From: JAPWJZ01 sp964575605
GTDB lineage: Bacteria; Pseudomonadota; Alphaproteobacteria; Micavibrionales; UBA2020
Assembly: GCA_964575605.1 (NCBI GenBank)
Contig: CAZNRN010000005.1
Location: 91,029-155,028 of the forward strand
DNA: 64,000 nt
Direction: 5' to 3'
Positions 41,877 to 50,037 of this stretch are shown here, one piece after another. A model generated the notes under the pieces. It ran no database searches. It was not told where the DNA came from and saw only the letters and a program-made list of their open reading frames with translations. Within the stretch, counting starts at the first letter, position 1, and each line of letters opens with the position of its first letter. Made by a program: the position numbers and the translations under genes.

Positions 41877-42476
41877 ATGTCGCTTCGTATGCTGGGTACC
41901 GCGCTTGTCATGCTGGCCGTTGTTTTGATAGCAGGGGCGGCCTTTGCGGCCGATGCGGCTAAAACGAAAACCGCCGTATTCGCGGGCGGCTGTTTCTGGT
42001 GCATGGAAAGCGATTTCGAGCATTACAAGCTGGACGTCGTTTCGGGCTATACGGGCGGCAAGACGGTGAACCCGAGCTATGCCGAAGTCTCGGGCGGCGA
42101 TACGGGGCATTTCGAGGCGGTACAGGTGACCTACGACCCCGCCACCATGGGCTATGCGCAGCTGCTGGATATTTACTGGCAGAACGTGGACCCCTTCGAT
42201 GAAAACGGGCAGTTCTGCGACAAGGGCACACAATACCGCGCTGCCATTTTCTACGGCTCGGACGAGGAAAAGAAACTGGCCGAAGAGAGCCTGAAGAAGG
42301 TCGAGGAAAAATACGGCAAGAAAGTGGCGACGCTGATCCTGCCCGCCGCCACGTTTTATCCCGCCGAGGAACACCACCAGAATTTCCACGACCAGCAGTC
42401 GCTGCACTACAAGATGTACCGCAACGGCTGCGGCCGCGACGCCAAGCTCGAGAAGATCCACGAGCAGGCGAAGTAG
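41877..42476 (+). CDS. msrA: Peptide-methionine (S)-S-oxide reductase, exported
   Basis: The 199-aa product has a Sec-type signal peptide (about 1-25, core TALVMLAVVLIAGAAFA), then the catalytic motif GGCFWCME with Cys39. GYTGGKTVNPSYAEVSGGDTGH and EEHHQNF, typical of MsrA, follow, and Cys185 near the end may be the resolving Cys. It repairs methionine S-sulfoxide, presumably in the periplasm. With exported MsrB at 37458 both stereoisomers can be reduced outside the cytoplasm. GGGAG precedes the ATG. Confidence 0.93.
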   Translation: MSLRMLGTALVMLAVVLIAGAAFAADAAKTKTAVFAGGCFWCMESDFEHYKLDVVSGYTGGKTVNPSYAEVSGGDTGHFEAVQVTYDPATMGYAQLLDIYWQNVDPFDENGQFCDKGTQYRAAIFYGSDEEKKLAEESLKKVEEKYGKKVATLILPAATFYPAEEHHQNFHDQQSLHYKMYRNGCGRDAKLEKIHEQAK

Positions 42477-42591
42477 GGCAGTTATTTTCCCTAATACATA
42501 AATCACCCAAAGGCAGCCGGCGCAGACAATAAAAACGTTGCGCCGCGCGGCCATTTTTCCTATTTATGATGGACTTTACGGCGTAATAAAT

Positions 42592-42676
42592 GCGGGCGTG
42601 GCGGAATTGGCAGACGCACTGGATTTAGGTTCCAGCGCCGCAAGGCGTGTGGGTTCAAGTCCCTCCGCCCGCACCA
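42592..42676 (+). tRNA. tRNA-Leu (TAG)
   Basis: An 85-nt class II tRNA with CCA encoded. The acceptor GCGGGCG pairs with CGCCCGC, the anticodon stem CTGGA/TCCAG encloses TTTAGGT (anticodon TAG, reads CUA codons), a long variable arm follows, and the T-loop is TTCAAGT. It lies 59 nt before the tig start. Confidence 0.96.
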
Positions 42677-42735
42677 CCCAAACGCCATGCCAAGGGCGCG
42701 AGAATTAAAAAACGGAAAGAGAAGAGTTTCAGACC

Positions 42736-44130
42736 ATGCAGATCACACAGACCAAACAGGAAGACCTCAAGCGCGAATTCATCGTCACCATGACGCCCGC
42801 CGAGATCGACGAGAAGATCAACGAGCGCCTGGAAGAACTGGGCAAGACGATCAAGATGCCTGGCTTCCGCCCCGGCAAGGTCCCCCTGAACCTGCTGAAA
42901 TCCAAATACGGCAAGGCCGTGATGGGCGAGGTGCTGGAAGGCGCCGTGAATGACTCGACCGTGAAGGCGATCAACGAAAACAACCTGCGCCCCGCGATGC
43001 GCCCGAAAATCGAAGTGAAAACCTTCGACGAAGCCAAAGGCCTCGAATACACGATGGCGATCGAGCTGCTGCCCGAGATCAAGCTGATGGACATCGCCGG
43101 CCTTAAACTCGACCGCCTGGCCGCGAAGCCCGAGAAAAAAGAAATCACCGAAGCGCTCGAGCGCATCGCGAAAGCCAACAAGACCACCGAAAAAGTCGAA
43201 GGCAAAGTCGCCGCTAAATCGGGCGACGTCGTCGTCATCGACTTCGACGGCACCGTCGACGGCCAGCCCTTCCCGGGCATGAAAGGCTCTGACACGCCGC
43301 TCGAACTTGGCTCCAACAGCTTCATCCCCGGCTTCGAAGACCAGCTCATCGGCACGAAAGCGGGCGACGAAGTCGTGGTGAAAGTCACTTTCCCCGCAGA
43401 CTACGGCCATGCAGCGCTGCAAAACGTGAAGGCCGAGTTCAAGGTCAACGTGAAAGAACTGCGCAAGGCCGTGATGCCCGCGATCGACGACGAGTTCGCG
43501 AAAAAACTCGGCCTCGAAAACCTCGCGAAGCTCGAAGAAGTCGTCGGCCAGCAGATCCAGAACGAATACGACCAGCTCGCGCGCATGACGCTGAAGCGCC
43601 AATTGCTCGACAAACTGGACGAAGAACACGATTTCCCCGTGCCCGCCGGCATGGTCGAATCCGAATTCCAGGGCATCTGGCAGCAGGTGAAAGGCCATAG
43701 CCACGCGCACGATGATCCGAACCACGTGCACGGCCCCGACTGCAACCACGAAGAAGATAAAGGCACGCCCGAAGAGCGCGAAGAGTACGAAGACATCGCG
43801 CACCGCCGCGTGAAACTCGGCCTCGTGCTCGCCGAATTCGGTCGAATCAACAAGATCGATGTGTCGAACCAGGAACTGCAGCAGGCTGTCATCAACGAAG
43901 CCCGCCGCTATCCCGGCAAAGAGCGTCAAGTCTTTGAATATTACCAAAAAAACCCGCAGGCGATTGAGGCGATCAAGGCCCCGATTTATGAAGATAAAGT
44001 TGTTGACTTCATTCTGGAAAGGTCTACGATTGCTCAACGTCAAGTCACGATCGATGAACTAACCAAGGCATCAGAACAGGAACCGCCGAAGAAAGCGAAG
44101 TCCGGTTCGAAGGCCAAGAAAAAAGGTTAG
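42736..44130 (+). CDS. tig: Trigger factor
   Basis: A 464-aa ribosome-associated chaperone. The ribosome-binding N-domain has MPGFRPGKVPLNLLKSKYGK (the signature loop), followed by the FKBP-type isomerase domain (about 155-240, GDVVVIDFDGTVDGQPFPG) and a long helical C-domain. The C-domain contains a His/Asp-rich loop (SHAHDDPNHVHGPDCNHEED) that could bind metal. It helps nascent chains fold at the tunnel exit. tRNA-Leu lies just upstream, and the two clpP genes follow, the usual alphaproteobacterial context. Confidence 0.95.
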   Translation: MQITQTKQEDLKREFIVTMTPAEIDEKINERLEELGKTIKMPGFRPGKVPLNLLKSKYGKAVMGEVLEGAVNDSTVKAINENNLRPAMRPKIEVKTFDEAKGLEYTMAIELLPEIKLMDIAGLKLDRLAAKPEKKEITEALERIAKANKTTEKVEGKVAAKSGDVVVIDFDGTVDGQPFPGMKGSDTPLELGSNSFIPGFEDQLIGTKAGDEVVVKVTFPADYGHAALQNVKAEFKVNVKELRKAVMPAIDDEFAKKLGLENLAKLEEVVGQQIQNEYDQLARMTLKRQLLDKLDEEHDFPVPAGMVESEFQGIWQQVKGHSHAHDDPNHVHGPDCNHEEDKGTPEEREEYEDIAHRRVKLGLVLAEFGRINKIDVSNQELQQAVINEARRYPGKERQVFEYYQKNPQAIEAIKAPIYEDKVVDFILERSTIAQRQVTIDELTKASEQEPPKKAKSGSKAKKKG

Positions 44131-44308
44131 TCCGTCGCGGAAGAAAAAAACTCTTCCGACGCGGCTAGCGAAATAAAGAGATAAACCAGCCGGGCAAAAC
44201 AGATAAAAAGAACCTGGCGGTATCATCACCAAAAACGCCCCTGGATCAACCAGACGGCAATAGAACTGGGTGAACTAAAAAACTTTTAGCAAGGAAAGGC
44301 ACACAAAT

Positions 44309-45406
44309 ATGTCTAAAGAGAACAACAACGACTTTGCGCGCCTGCGTGAGTCTGTGGATCCCGCCAAACTGGAATACATCTCCGAAAAAGGCCGCGAATA
44401 CTTCAACCAGATGATGAAGGCCGAGCGCGAAGGCAAGCCCCTTGAAGACGTCATGGACGTCGCGGGCCTCGACGCACTGCGCCGCTTCACCGCGTCCGCA
44501 CAAAAAGCAGCTTCGATCGAAGGTGGCGCTGCCGCAAACCGCATGGTCCCGACCGTGACGGAAATCGACAACGGCCGCGAGCGCGGTTACGACCTCTTCT
44601 CGCTGCTGATGAAGCAGCGCGTGGTCCTGCTGGAAGGCGGCGTCGATGACGCTATGGCTTCCATCGCCTGCGCTTCGCTCCTGTACCTCAAATCCGAAGC
44701 TTCGGGCCGCCCCGATGACCCCATCACCGTGCACGTGAACTCGCCCGGCGGTTCGGTCCTCGCAGGCCTCGCCATCTATGACACCATGCGTTCCATCAAG
44801 CCGGAAATCACCACCATCGGCTACGGCATGCAGGCGTCGATGGGCTCTATCCTGCTGGTCGCTGGCGATCACCGCAAGATGACCCGCAACTCGAAATACA
44901 TGATCCACCAGCCCCTCTCGGGCGGCGGCGAGCGTACCCAGCAGACCGACATCCTGCTGAACGCAGACCTTATCACCCGCCTCCGTGAAGACCTGACGGA
45001 CATCTACGTCCGCCACACGGGCCTGAACCACAAATACTGGGATATCGTTCTCGAGCGCGACACCTGGCTGACCGCCGAACAGGCGAAGAAGATGGGCGTC
45101 ATCGAGGAAATCATCGTCGGCGACCGCAAAAAGACACTGCACGAGGAATTCTCGGTCAACTCGGCCAAGCGCGACGACCGCGTGGCGAAAGTGCCAAAGA
45201 CCGCGAACGAGATCAAGAACATCATCAACACCGCAGAAGGCTCCATGATCCGCCCCGAGCTGGTCACCGCCCTCTCGCAGTTCGAAGAGTTCTGGACGCC
45301 GTCCCGCAAGGCAGCGGAAGCCAAGAAGGCCGCCGCAGCCTCGAACGACAACAAGACGGCTGCCCCCGCGGCTGCCGCTCCCAAGTCGAACGGCTCCATG
45401 CTGTAA
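44309..45406 (+). CDS. Long ClpP-type serine protease paralogue
   Basis: The 365-aa protein has a ClpP core at about 92-275 with an intact triad: Ser177 (GMQASMGSILL), His200 (YMIHQPLSGG) and Asp251 (ERDTWLT). It also has about 90 extra N-terminal residues that look helical and charged, and a C-terminal tail of 90 residues ending Ala/Pro-rich. It stands between tig and a standard clpP and is followed by two hairpins. It may form mixed rings with ClpP or a separate particle. Normal ClpP is about 200 aa, so the extensions are unusual. Confidence 0.85.
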   Translation: MSKENNNDFARLRESVDPAKLEYISEKGREYFNQMMKAEREGKPLEDVMDVAGLDALRRFTASAQKAASIEGGAAANRMVPTVTEIDNGRERGYDLFSLLMKQRVVLLEGGVDDAMASIACASLLYLKSEASGRPDDPITVHVNSPGGSVLAGLAIYDTMRSIKPEITTIGYGMQASMGSILLVAGDHRKMTRNSKYMIHQPLSGGGERTQQTDILLNADLITRLREDLTDIYVRHTGLNHKYWDIVLERDTWLTAEQAKKMGVIEEIIVGDRKKTLHEEFSVNSAKRDDRVAKVPKTANEIKNIINTAEGSMIRPELVTALSQFEEFWTPSRKAAEAKKAAAASNDNKTAAPAAAAPKSNGSML

Positions 45407-45412
45407 TGACGT

Positions 45413-45443
45413 GAATTTAGGCCCTTTTTTAGGGCTTAAATTC
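45413..45443 (+). other. Stem-loop after the ClpP-paralogue gene
   Basis: GAATTTAGGCCC pairs over 12 bp (one G-U) with GGGCTTAAATTC around a T6A loop, 7 nt after the stop codon. The T run is in the loop, not behind the stem, so it is not a classic terminator; it could protect the mRNA 3' end or pause polymerase before the true terminator at 45463. Confidence 0.5.
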
Positions 45444-45462
45444 GCCAGATAACCTTGCTATG

Positions 45463-45497
45463 ATGGGCTGACCGCAAAATTGTGGTCAGCCCATTTT
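45463..45497 (+). terminator. Intrinsic terminator between the two clpP genes
   Basis: A perfect 11-bp stem, ATGGGCTGACC / GGTCAGCCCAT, with a 10-nt loop and trailing TTTTC. It separates the long ClpP paralogue from clpP, implying separate promoters for each. Confidence 0.85.
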
Positions 45498-45570
45498 CTA
45501 TGCCGGGAAGGGGGCTATATCATAGGCTGAAAGGCCGGTTAACGGCGTAACAGTAACGGGGGATTACCTA

Positions 45571-46206
45571 ATGAGTTTCTACAACGAACAAGCCAGCATG
45601 CTGGTGCCGATGGTCATCGAACAGACCGCGCGCGGCGAACGTTCATACGACATCTATTCGCGCCTGCTGAAAGAGCGCATCATCTTCCTCTCGGGCCCCG
45701 TGAACGACACGGTCTCCAGCCTCGTTTGCGCGCAGCTGCTGTTCCTTGAATCGGAAAACCCGAAAAAAGACATCTATCTCTACATCAACTCGCCGGGCGG
45801 CGTCGTGACGTCGGGCCTCGCGATGTACGATACGATGCAGTATATCAAGCCCCAGGTCGCAACGGTTTGCATCGGCCAGGCTTGCTCCATGGGCTCGCTG
45901 CTGCTTTGCGCGGGCGCTGCCGGCAAGCGCTTCTCGCTGCCCAACTCGCGTATCATGGTGCACCAGCCCTCGGGCGGCGCACAGGGCCAGGCGACCGACA
46001 TCGAGATCCAGGCGAAAGAAATCCTGAACCTCCGCCAGCGCCTGAACGAAATCTACGTGAAGCACACGGGCAAGAAGATCAACCAGATCGAAGAAGCCCT
46101 CGAGCGCGACCGCTTCATGAATCCCGCAGAGGCGAAAGCTTTCGGCCTGATCGACCAGATCGTCGAAAAACAGCCCTTCGGCGGCGAAGAGAAAAAAGCG
46201 GCTTAA
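45571..46206 (+). CDS. clpP: ATP-dependent Clp protease proteolytic subunit
   Basis: A normal 211-aa ClpP with Ser106 (IGQACSMGSLLL), His131 (RIMVHQPSGG) and Asp180 (LERDRFMNP), and the hydrophobic-pocket and handle regions conserved. It forms the double heptamer that degrades proteins unfolded by ClpX or ClpA. clpX, usually the next gene, is instead found at 55501-56826 on the other strand. A good terminator follows the stop. Confidence 0.96.
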   Translation: MSFYNEQASMLVPMVIEQTARGERSYDIYSRLLKERIIFLSGPVNDTVSSLVCAQLLFLESENPKKDIYLYINSPGGVVTSGLAMYDTMQYIKPQVATVCIGQACSMGSLLLCAGAAGKRFSLPNSRIMVHQPSGGAQGQATDIEIQAKEILNLRQRLNEIYVKHTGKKINQIEEALERDRFMNPAEAKAFGLIDQIVEKQPFGGEEKKAA

Positions 46207-46226
46207 TCCCCGCAAACATCAAAAAA

Positions 46227-46254
46227 GGCGCTCCGAAAGGGGCGCCTTTTTCTT
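46227..46254 (+). terminator. Intrinsic terminator after clpP
   Basis: GGCGCTCC / GGGGCGCC form an 8-bp stem (one G-U) around a GAAA tetraloop, preceded by A6 and followed by a T-rich run, 20 nt after the clpP stop. Confidence 0.9.
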
Positions 46255-46521
46255 TTGTGGCCGTAAGGCACGGAACTCCGATTGATGGTCATGCGTTTTT
46301 AACTGTAGAACCCGAGCTGAAATATGTGAAATAAAGTTATGCCACGGAGGACTTGTTAATTCTTAAATTTCTTCTACTTCATGTGTTATAAAGGCCAAAC
46401 AGGCCTTAAAAATGCCAAAAACAGTTAAAAACAGACCAAAACAGCCTGAAAATCGCCCAAGTTTGCCAAATTTAAACCAATAGGGCGCATAATCCGGAAA
46501 GAACTAGGAAAGAGGGGTCAG
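46255..46521 (+). promoter_or_regulatory. lon upstream region with phased A-tracts
   Basis: This gene-free stretch between clpP and lon is AT-rich. Five A-tracts centred near 46410, 46419, 46429, 46440 and 46451 are spaced about 10 nt apart, in step with the DNA helix, which predicts a bend. A CTTG element near 46354 could belong to a heat-shock promoter, but no convincing -10 partner fixes it. The lon ribosome-binding site AGAGGGG ends the region. Confidence 0.45.
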
Positions 46522-48918
46522 ATGTCTCAACAACCTGCGGGAACGAAATACCCGGTACTGCCACTGCGCGATATCGTCGTGTTCCCGCATATGATTGTGC
46601 CGCTGTTCGTCGGCCGTGAAAAATCGGTCAAGGCGCTCGAAAGCGCGATGGCGGACAACAAGCAGGTGCTTCTCGTCACGCAAAAATCCGCACAGCAGGA
46701 CGATCCTGCCGCAGGCGACTTATATAATGTCGGCACGCTCGCAACCGTGTTGCAGCTGCTGAAGCTTCCCGACGGCACGGTCAAGGTGCTGGTGGAAGGC
46801 CACAAGCGCGCCACCGTCAAGGCCTATACCGAACGCCTCGAGTATTTCGAAGCCACCGCCGACATCGTCGATGAAAAGCCCGTGTCCGGCGACGCGATCG
46901 AAGGCCTGATGCGCGCTTGCGTCACACAATTCGACCAGTATGTGAAGCTGAACAAGAAAATTCCGCCCGAGATTATCGCGTCCATCAGCTCGATCGACAA
47001 CGCGAACAAGCTGGCGGATACGGTTGCCTCGCACCTGTCGCTGAAAATTCCCGATCGCCAGAAGCTGCTGGAAATCATGACGGTTGCTGAAAGGCTCGAG
47101 CAGATATTCGCCTTCATGGAAGGCGAGATTTCGGTGCTGGAAGTCGAAAAGCGCATCCGCGGCCGCGTCAAGCGCCAGATGGAGAAGACCCAGCGCGAGT
47201 ATTACCTCAACGAGCAGATGAAAGCGATCCAGAAAGAGCTCAACGAGGGCGAGGACGGCGTCGACGAGATGACCGAAATCGAGAACAAGATCAAAAAAGC
47301 CCGCATGAGCAAAGAGGCGAAGATCAAGTGCAACGCCGAACTCAAAAAGCTCAAGCAGATGTCGCCGATGTCGGCGGAAGCAACGGTCGTGCGCAACTAC
47401 CTCGACTGGATGCTGGGCATCCCCTGGAACAAGCGCTCGAAGGTTTTGAAAGACCTGAAGGCCGCGCAGGAAGTGCTCGACACCGACCACTACGGCCTCG
47501 AGAAGGTGAAGGAACGTATCCTTGAATACCTTGCCGTGCAAAACCGCGCGAACAAGGTCAAGGGCCCCATCCTCTGCCTCGTCGGCCCCCCGGGTGTCGG
47601 TAAAACATCGCTCGGCAAATCCATCGCCAAGGCGACGAACCGCAACTTCGTGCGCATGTCGCTCGGCGGCGTGAGGGACGAAGCCGAGATCCGCGGCCAC
47701 CGCCGCACCTATATCGGCTCCATGCCCGGACGCATCATCCAGGGGATGAAAAAGGCGAAATCCTCCAACCCGCTCTTCCTGCTGGACGAGATCGACAAGC
47801 TGGCGCACGACTGGCGCGGCGACCCGGCGGCGGCGCTGCTGGAGGTGCTGGACCCCGAGCAGAACAACACGTTCAACGACCATTACATGGAAGTCGACTA
47901 CGACCTTTCCGACGTGATGTTCGTCTGCACGGCCAACACGCTCGACCTGCCGCGCCCGCTGCTCGACCGTATGGAGATCATCCGCGTCTCGGGTTACACC
48001 GAGGACGAAAAGGTAGAAATCGCCAAACGCCACCTGATCGAAAAGCAGATGGAAGCCAACGGCCTGAAGAAAGGCGAATTCAGCATCACCGACCAGGCGC
48101 TGCGCCACGTCATCCGCCACTACACGCGGGAAGCGGGCGTCCGTAACCTGGAACGCGAGATGTCAAACCTCTGCCGCAAGGCGATCAAGGAAATCATGCT
48201 GGGTGAAAAGGCCGAGATTGCCGTCACGCCCAAAAACGTCGAGAAGATGGCGGGCGTTCCCCGTTACCGTTTCGGCGTCGCGGAAGAACACGACCGCGTC
48301 GGCATGGTCACCGGCCTCGCCTGGACGGAAGTCGGCGGCGAGCTGCTGCAGATTGAATCCGTGACCTTCCCGGGCGGCAAAGGCAAAGTCTCGATGACCG
48401 GCAAGCTGGGTGACGTGATGAAAGAGTCGATCCAGGTGGCCGAAATGCTCATCAAGTCGCGCTCGGCCTCGCTGGGTATCACGCAGGCTGCACTTGATGC
48501 GGTGGGCGTCCACGTCCACGTGCCCGAAGGCGCGACGCCCAAGGACGGCCCCTCGGCGGGTATCGCGATGGTTACCTCCATCGTCTCCGGCCTCACCAAC
48601 ATCGCGGTTCGCAAGAACGTGGCGATGACGGGTGAAGTCGACCTGCTGGGACAGGTGCTGCCCATCGGCGGCCTCAAGGAAAAACTCCTTGCGGCGCTAC
48701 GTGGCGGCATCACCAAGGTCCTGATCCCGAAAGAGAACGTGAAGGACCTGGCCGAGATACCGGATAACGTCAAAAAGGGCCTCGAGATCGTGCCGATGGA
48801 AACGATCACCGAAGTCCTGAACCAGGCCCTCGTTTCCCCTCCCAAGCCGGTCGAAGACAAGCCTGCCGAGGTCAAGAAACCGGTCGCGGATGGTGACGAC
48901 GACGTCCTGCACCACTGA
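46522..48918 (+). CDS. lon: ATP-dependent protease Lon
   Basis: The 798-aa protein has the N-terminal substrate domain (LPLRDIVVFPHMIVPLFVGR), the coiled-coil region, and the AAA+ module with Walker A GPPGVGKTSLGKSIA and Walker B LFLLDEIDKL. The C-terminal Ser-Lys protease domain has the catalytic Ser in PKDGPSAGIAM and Lys in GGLKEKLLAALRGGI. It degrades misfolded and regulatory proteins. An ankyrin gene starts 2 nt after its stop. Confidence 0.96.
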   Translation: MSQQPAGTKYPVLPLRDIVVFPHMIVPLFVGREKSVKALESAMADNKQVLLVTQKSAQQDDPAAGDLYNVGTLATVLQLLKLPDGTVKVLVEGHKRATVKAYTERLEYFEATADIVDEKPVSGDAIEGLMRACVTQFDQYVKLNKKIPPEIIASISSIDNANKLADTVASHLSLKIPDRQKLLEIMTVAERLEQIFAFMEGEISVLEVEKRIRGRVKRQMEKTQREYYLNEQMKAIQKELNEGEDGVDEMTEIENKIKKARMSKEAKIKCNAELKKLKQMSPMSAEATVVRNYLDWMLGIPWNKRSKVLKDLKAAQEVLDTDHYGLEKVKERILEYLAVQNRANKVKGPILCLVGPPGVGKTSLGKSIAKATNRNFVRMSLGGVRDEAEIRGHRRTYIGSMPGRIIQGMKKAKSSNPLFLLDEIDKLAHDWRGDPAAALLEVLDPEQNNTFNDHYMEVDYDLSDVMFVCTANTLDLPRPLLDRMEIIRVSGYTEDEKVEIAKRHLIEKQMEANGLKKGEFSITDQALRHVIRHYTREAGVRNLEREMSNLCRKAIKEIMLGEKAEIAVTPKNVEKMAGVPRYRFGVAEEHDRVGMVTGLAWTEVGGELLQIESVTFPGGKGKVSMTGKLGDVMKESIQVAEMLIKSRSASLGITQAALDAVGVHVHVPEGATPKDGPSAGIAMVTSIVSGLTNIAVRKNVAMTGEVDLLGQVLPIGGLKEKLLAALRGGITKVLIPKENVKDLAEIPDNVKKGLEIVPMETITEVLNQALVSPPKPVEDKPAEVKKPVADGDDDVLHH

Positions 48919-48920
48919 TA

Positions 48921-49646
48921 ATGCCGTCAACGGCTGATATTCTCGCGCGCGCTGCGCGGCACGAGTTCCTGGATGTAGGGGACTGGCTTGCCGTACAGCC
49001 GCGCGAAAGTATTTCCGCCGATACGCAGGGCTGGACGGTGCTCCACCATGCCGCCGCCGCCGAGGCCGCAGGCAGGGATGTCGAAGATACCGTGCGCCTG
49101 CTGCTGGAGGCTGGCGCTGACCCCCACCAGACCAATAGCGCGGGGGATACGCCCTTCAACATCGCCGCCGCCAATTCGCCTGTGACGGGGCGGTTGCTGA
49201 CCAACCACTGGCTGGGGCTGGCACTCGAGGGCAAGGGGCCTAAAAAGCTCAATGACCGTTCCGGCTCCCACGGTTCGACGCTGGCGCAGTATATGGCCAA
49301 ATGGTCGAACGACGATGAAATCGAAAGCCAGCTAAAACTGGCGGTCAGTGCGGGGATGAAGGTTGATGTCCTGAATTCCAGCGGCTGGACGCCTTTGTCG
49401 GCCGCCGCCGCCATGGGACGCGACAAGGCGGTTGCCGCCTTTATCTGGCACTATACCCATGCCGCCGTTTACGCGCGCACCACGGAGGCCTATTCCGCCG
49501 CCTATAACGGCCACAAAGTCACGTATGCCGCCGGCATTACCGCGCCCGAAATCGCCTTCGCGCGACTGGTGCAGGACAAGGGCGCCTCGATTGGCCTTCG
49601 CAACAGCCTTGCCGCCTGTATCGCCGTCATCGTCGCGAGAAACTAG
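48921..49646 (+). CDS. Ankyrin-repeat protein immediately behind lon
   Basis: The 241-aa protein starts 2 nt after the lon stop codon; GAGG-type sites lie only within the lon end, so its translation probably depends on lon. Ankyrin units are seen around TQGWTVLHHAAAAEAAGRDV, GADPHQTNSAGDTPFNIAAA and DVLNSSGWTPLSAAAAMGRD. There is no signal peptide or membrane segment. Ankyrin proteins bind other proteins, and its place suggests a Lon-related adaptor or substrate, which is inference. It begins the accessory block that ends before clpX. Confidence 0.78.
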   Translation: MPSTADILARAARHEFLDVGDWLAVQPRESISADTQGWTVLHHAAAAEAAGRDVEDTVRLLLEAGADPHQTNSAGDTPFNIAAANSPVTGRLLTNHWLGLALEGKGPKKLNDRSGSHGSTLAQYMAKWSNDDEIESQLKLAVSAGMKVDVLNSSGWTPLSAAAAMGRDKAVAAFIWHYTHAAVYARTTEAYSAAYNGHKVTYAAGITAPEIAFARLVQDKGASIGLRNSLAACIAVIVARN

Positions 49647-49740
49647 AACGTCCCGTGTGAAATTTTCCCTTTCTGACTCCGGTTTTTTCTAGTGGAACCA
49701 AGGAGCTGCGTGCGCGTTAGCGCCGCACGAGGGCCCGTAT

Positions 49741-49947
49741 ATGGATCTGACACCACGGCAACTGATGGCGCTGCTTGCCTTGGGCAAGCTCAGCGAGGGG
49801 AAAGCGGCATTCCTCAACGTCACCGACGCCGACGAACTGGTGAAAATGGGCCTCGCCGACCGGTTCGGAAAAGGGCAGTTTGTGCTGACAGATCAGGGCC
49901 GTGAGCGCCTCAAGCGCGTGATCGACGAAAGCTTGGGCGGGCAGTAA
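49741..49947 (+). CDS. Very small protein with a winged-helix-like pattern
   Basis: The 68-aa product has a GAGGG site 8 nt before ATG 49741. Helices LTPRQLMALLALGKL and DADELVKMGLADR are followed by the turn GKGQFVLTDQGRERLKRVI, the pattern of the last helix and wing of MarR/PadR-type regulators. It is too short to be a full regulator and may be a stand-alone DNA- or protein-binding module. It lies between two accessory genes on the same strand. Confidence 0.6.
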   Translation: MDLTPRQLMALLALGKLSEGKAAFLNVTDADELVKMGLADRFGKGQFVLTDQGRERLKRVIDESLGGQ

Positions 49948-50037
49948 TTCCTTTGATTTTGTTGTCAAATATCAGCGATTAACCCCGCCTAAAGCACCCC
50001 ATGATATAATCTAGGTGCATCAAGGGGAGGCCTTTTA

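Noticed and set aside
42655..44043. 462-residue minus-strand frame opposite tig, also covering part of tRNA-Leu
   Set aside because: Trigger factor is intact on the plus strand; the reverse frame runs into a tRNA gene and is Phe/Val/His-rich noise.
44138..44158. Hairpin after tig as a terminator
   Set aside because: The 7-bp stem is not followed by a T run and the outer pairing is broken.
46510..46521. AGGGGTCAGA before lon as a third copy of the 39561/40089 repeat
   Set aside because: Only the ribosome-binding core is shared; the rest differs, so it is explained by the lon Shine-Dalgarno site.
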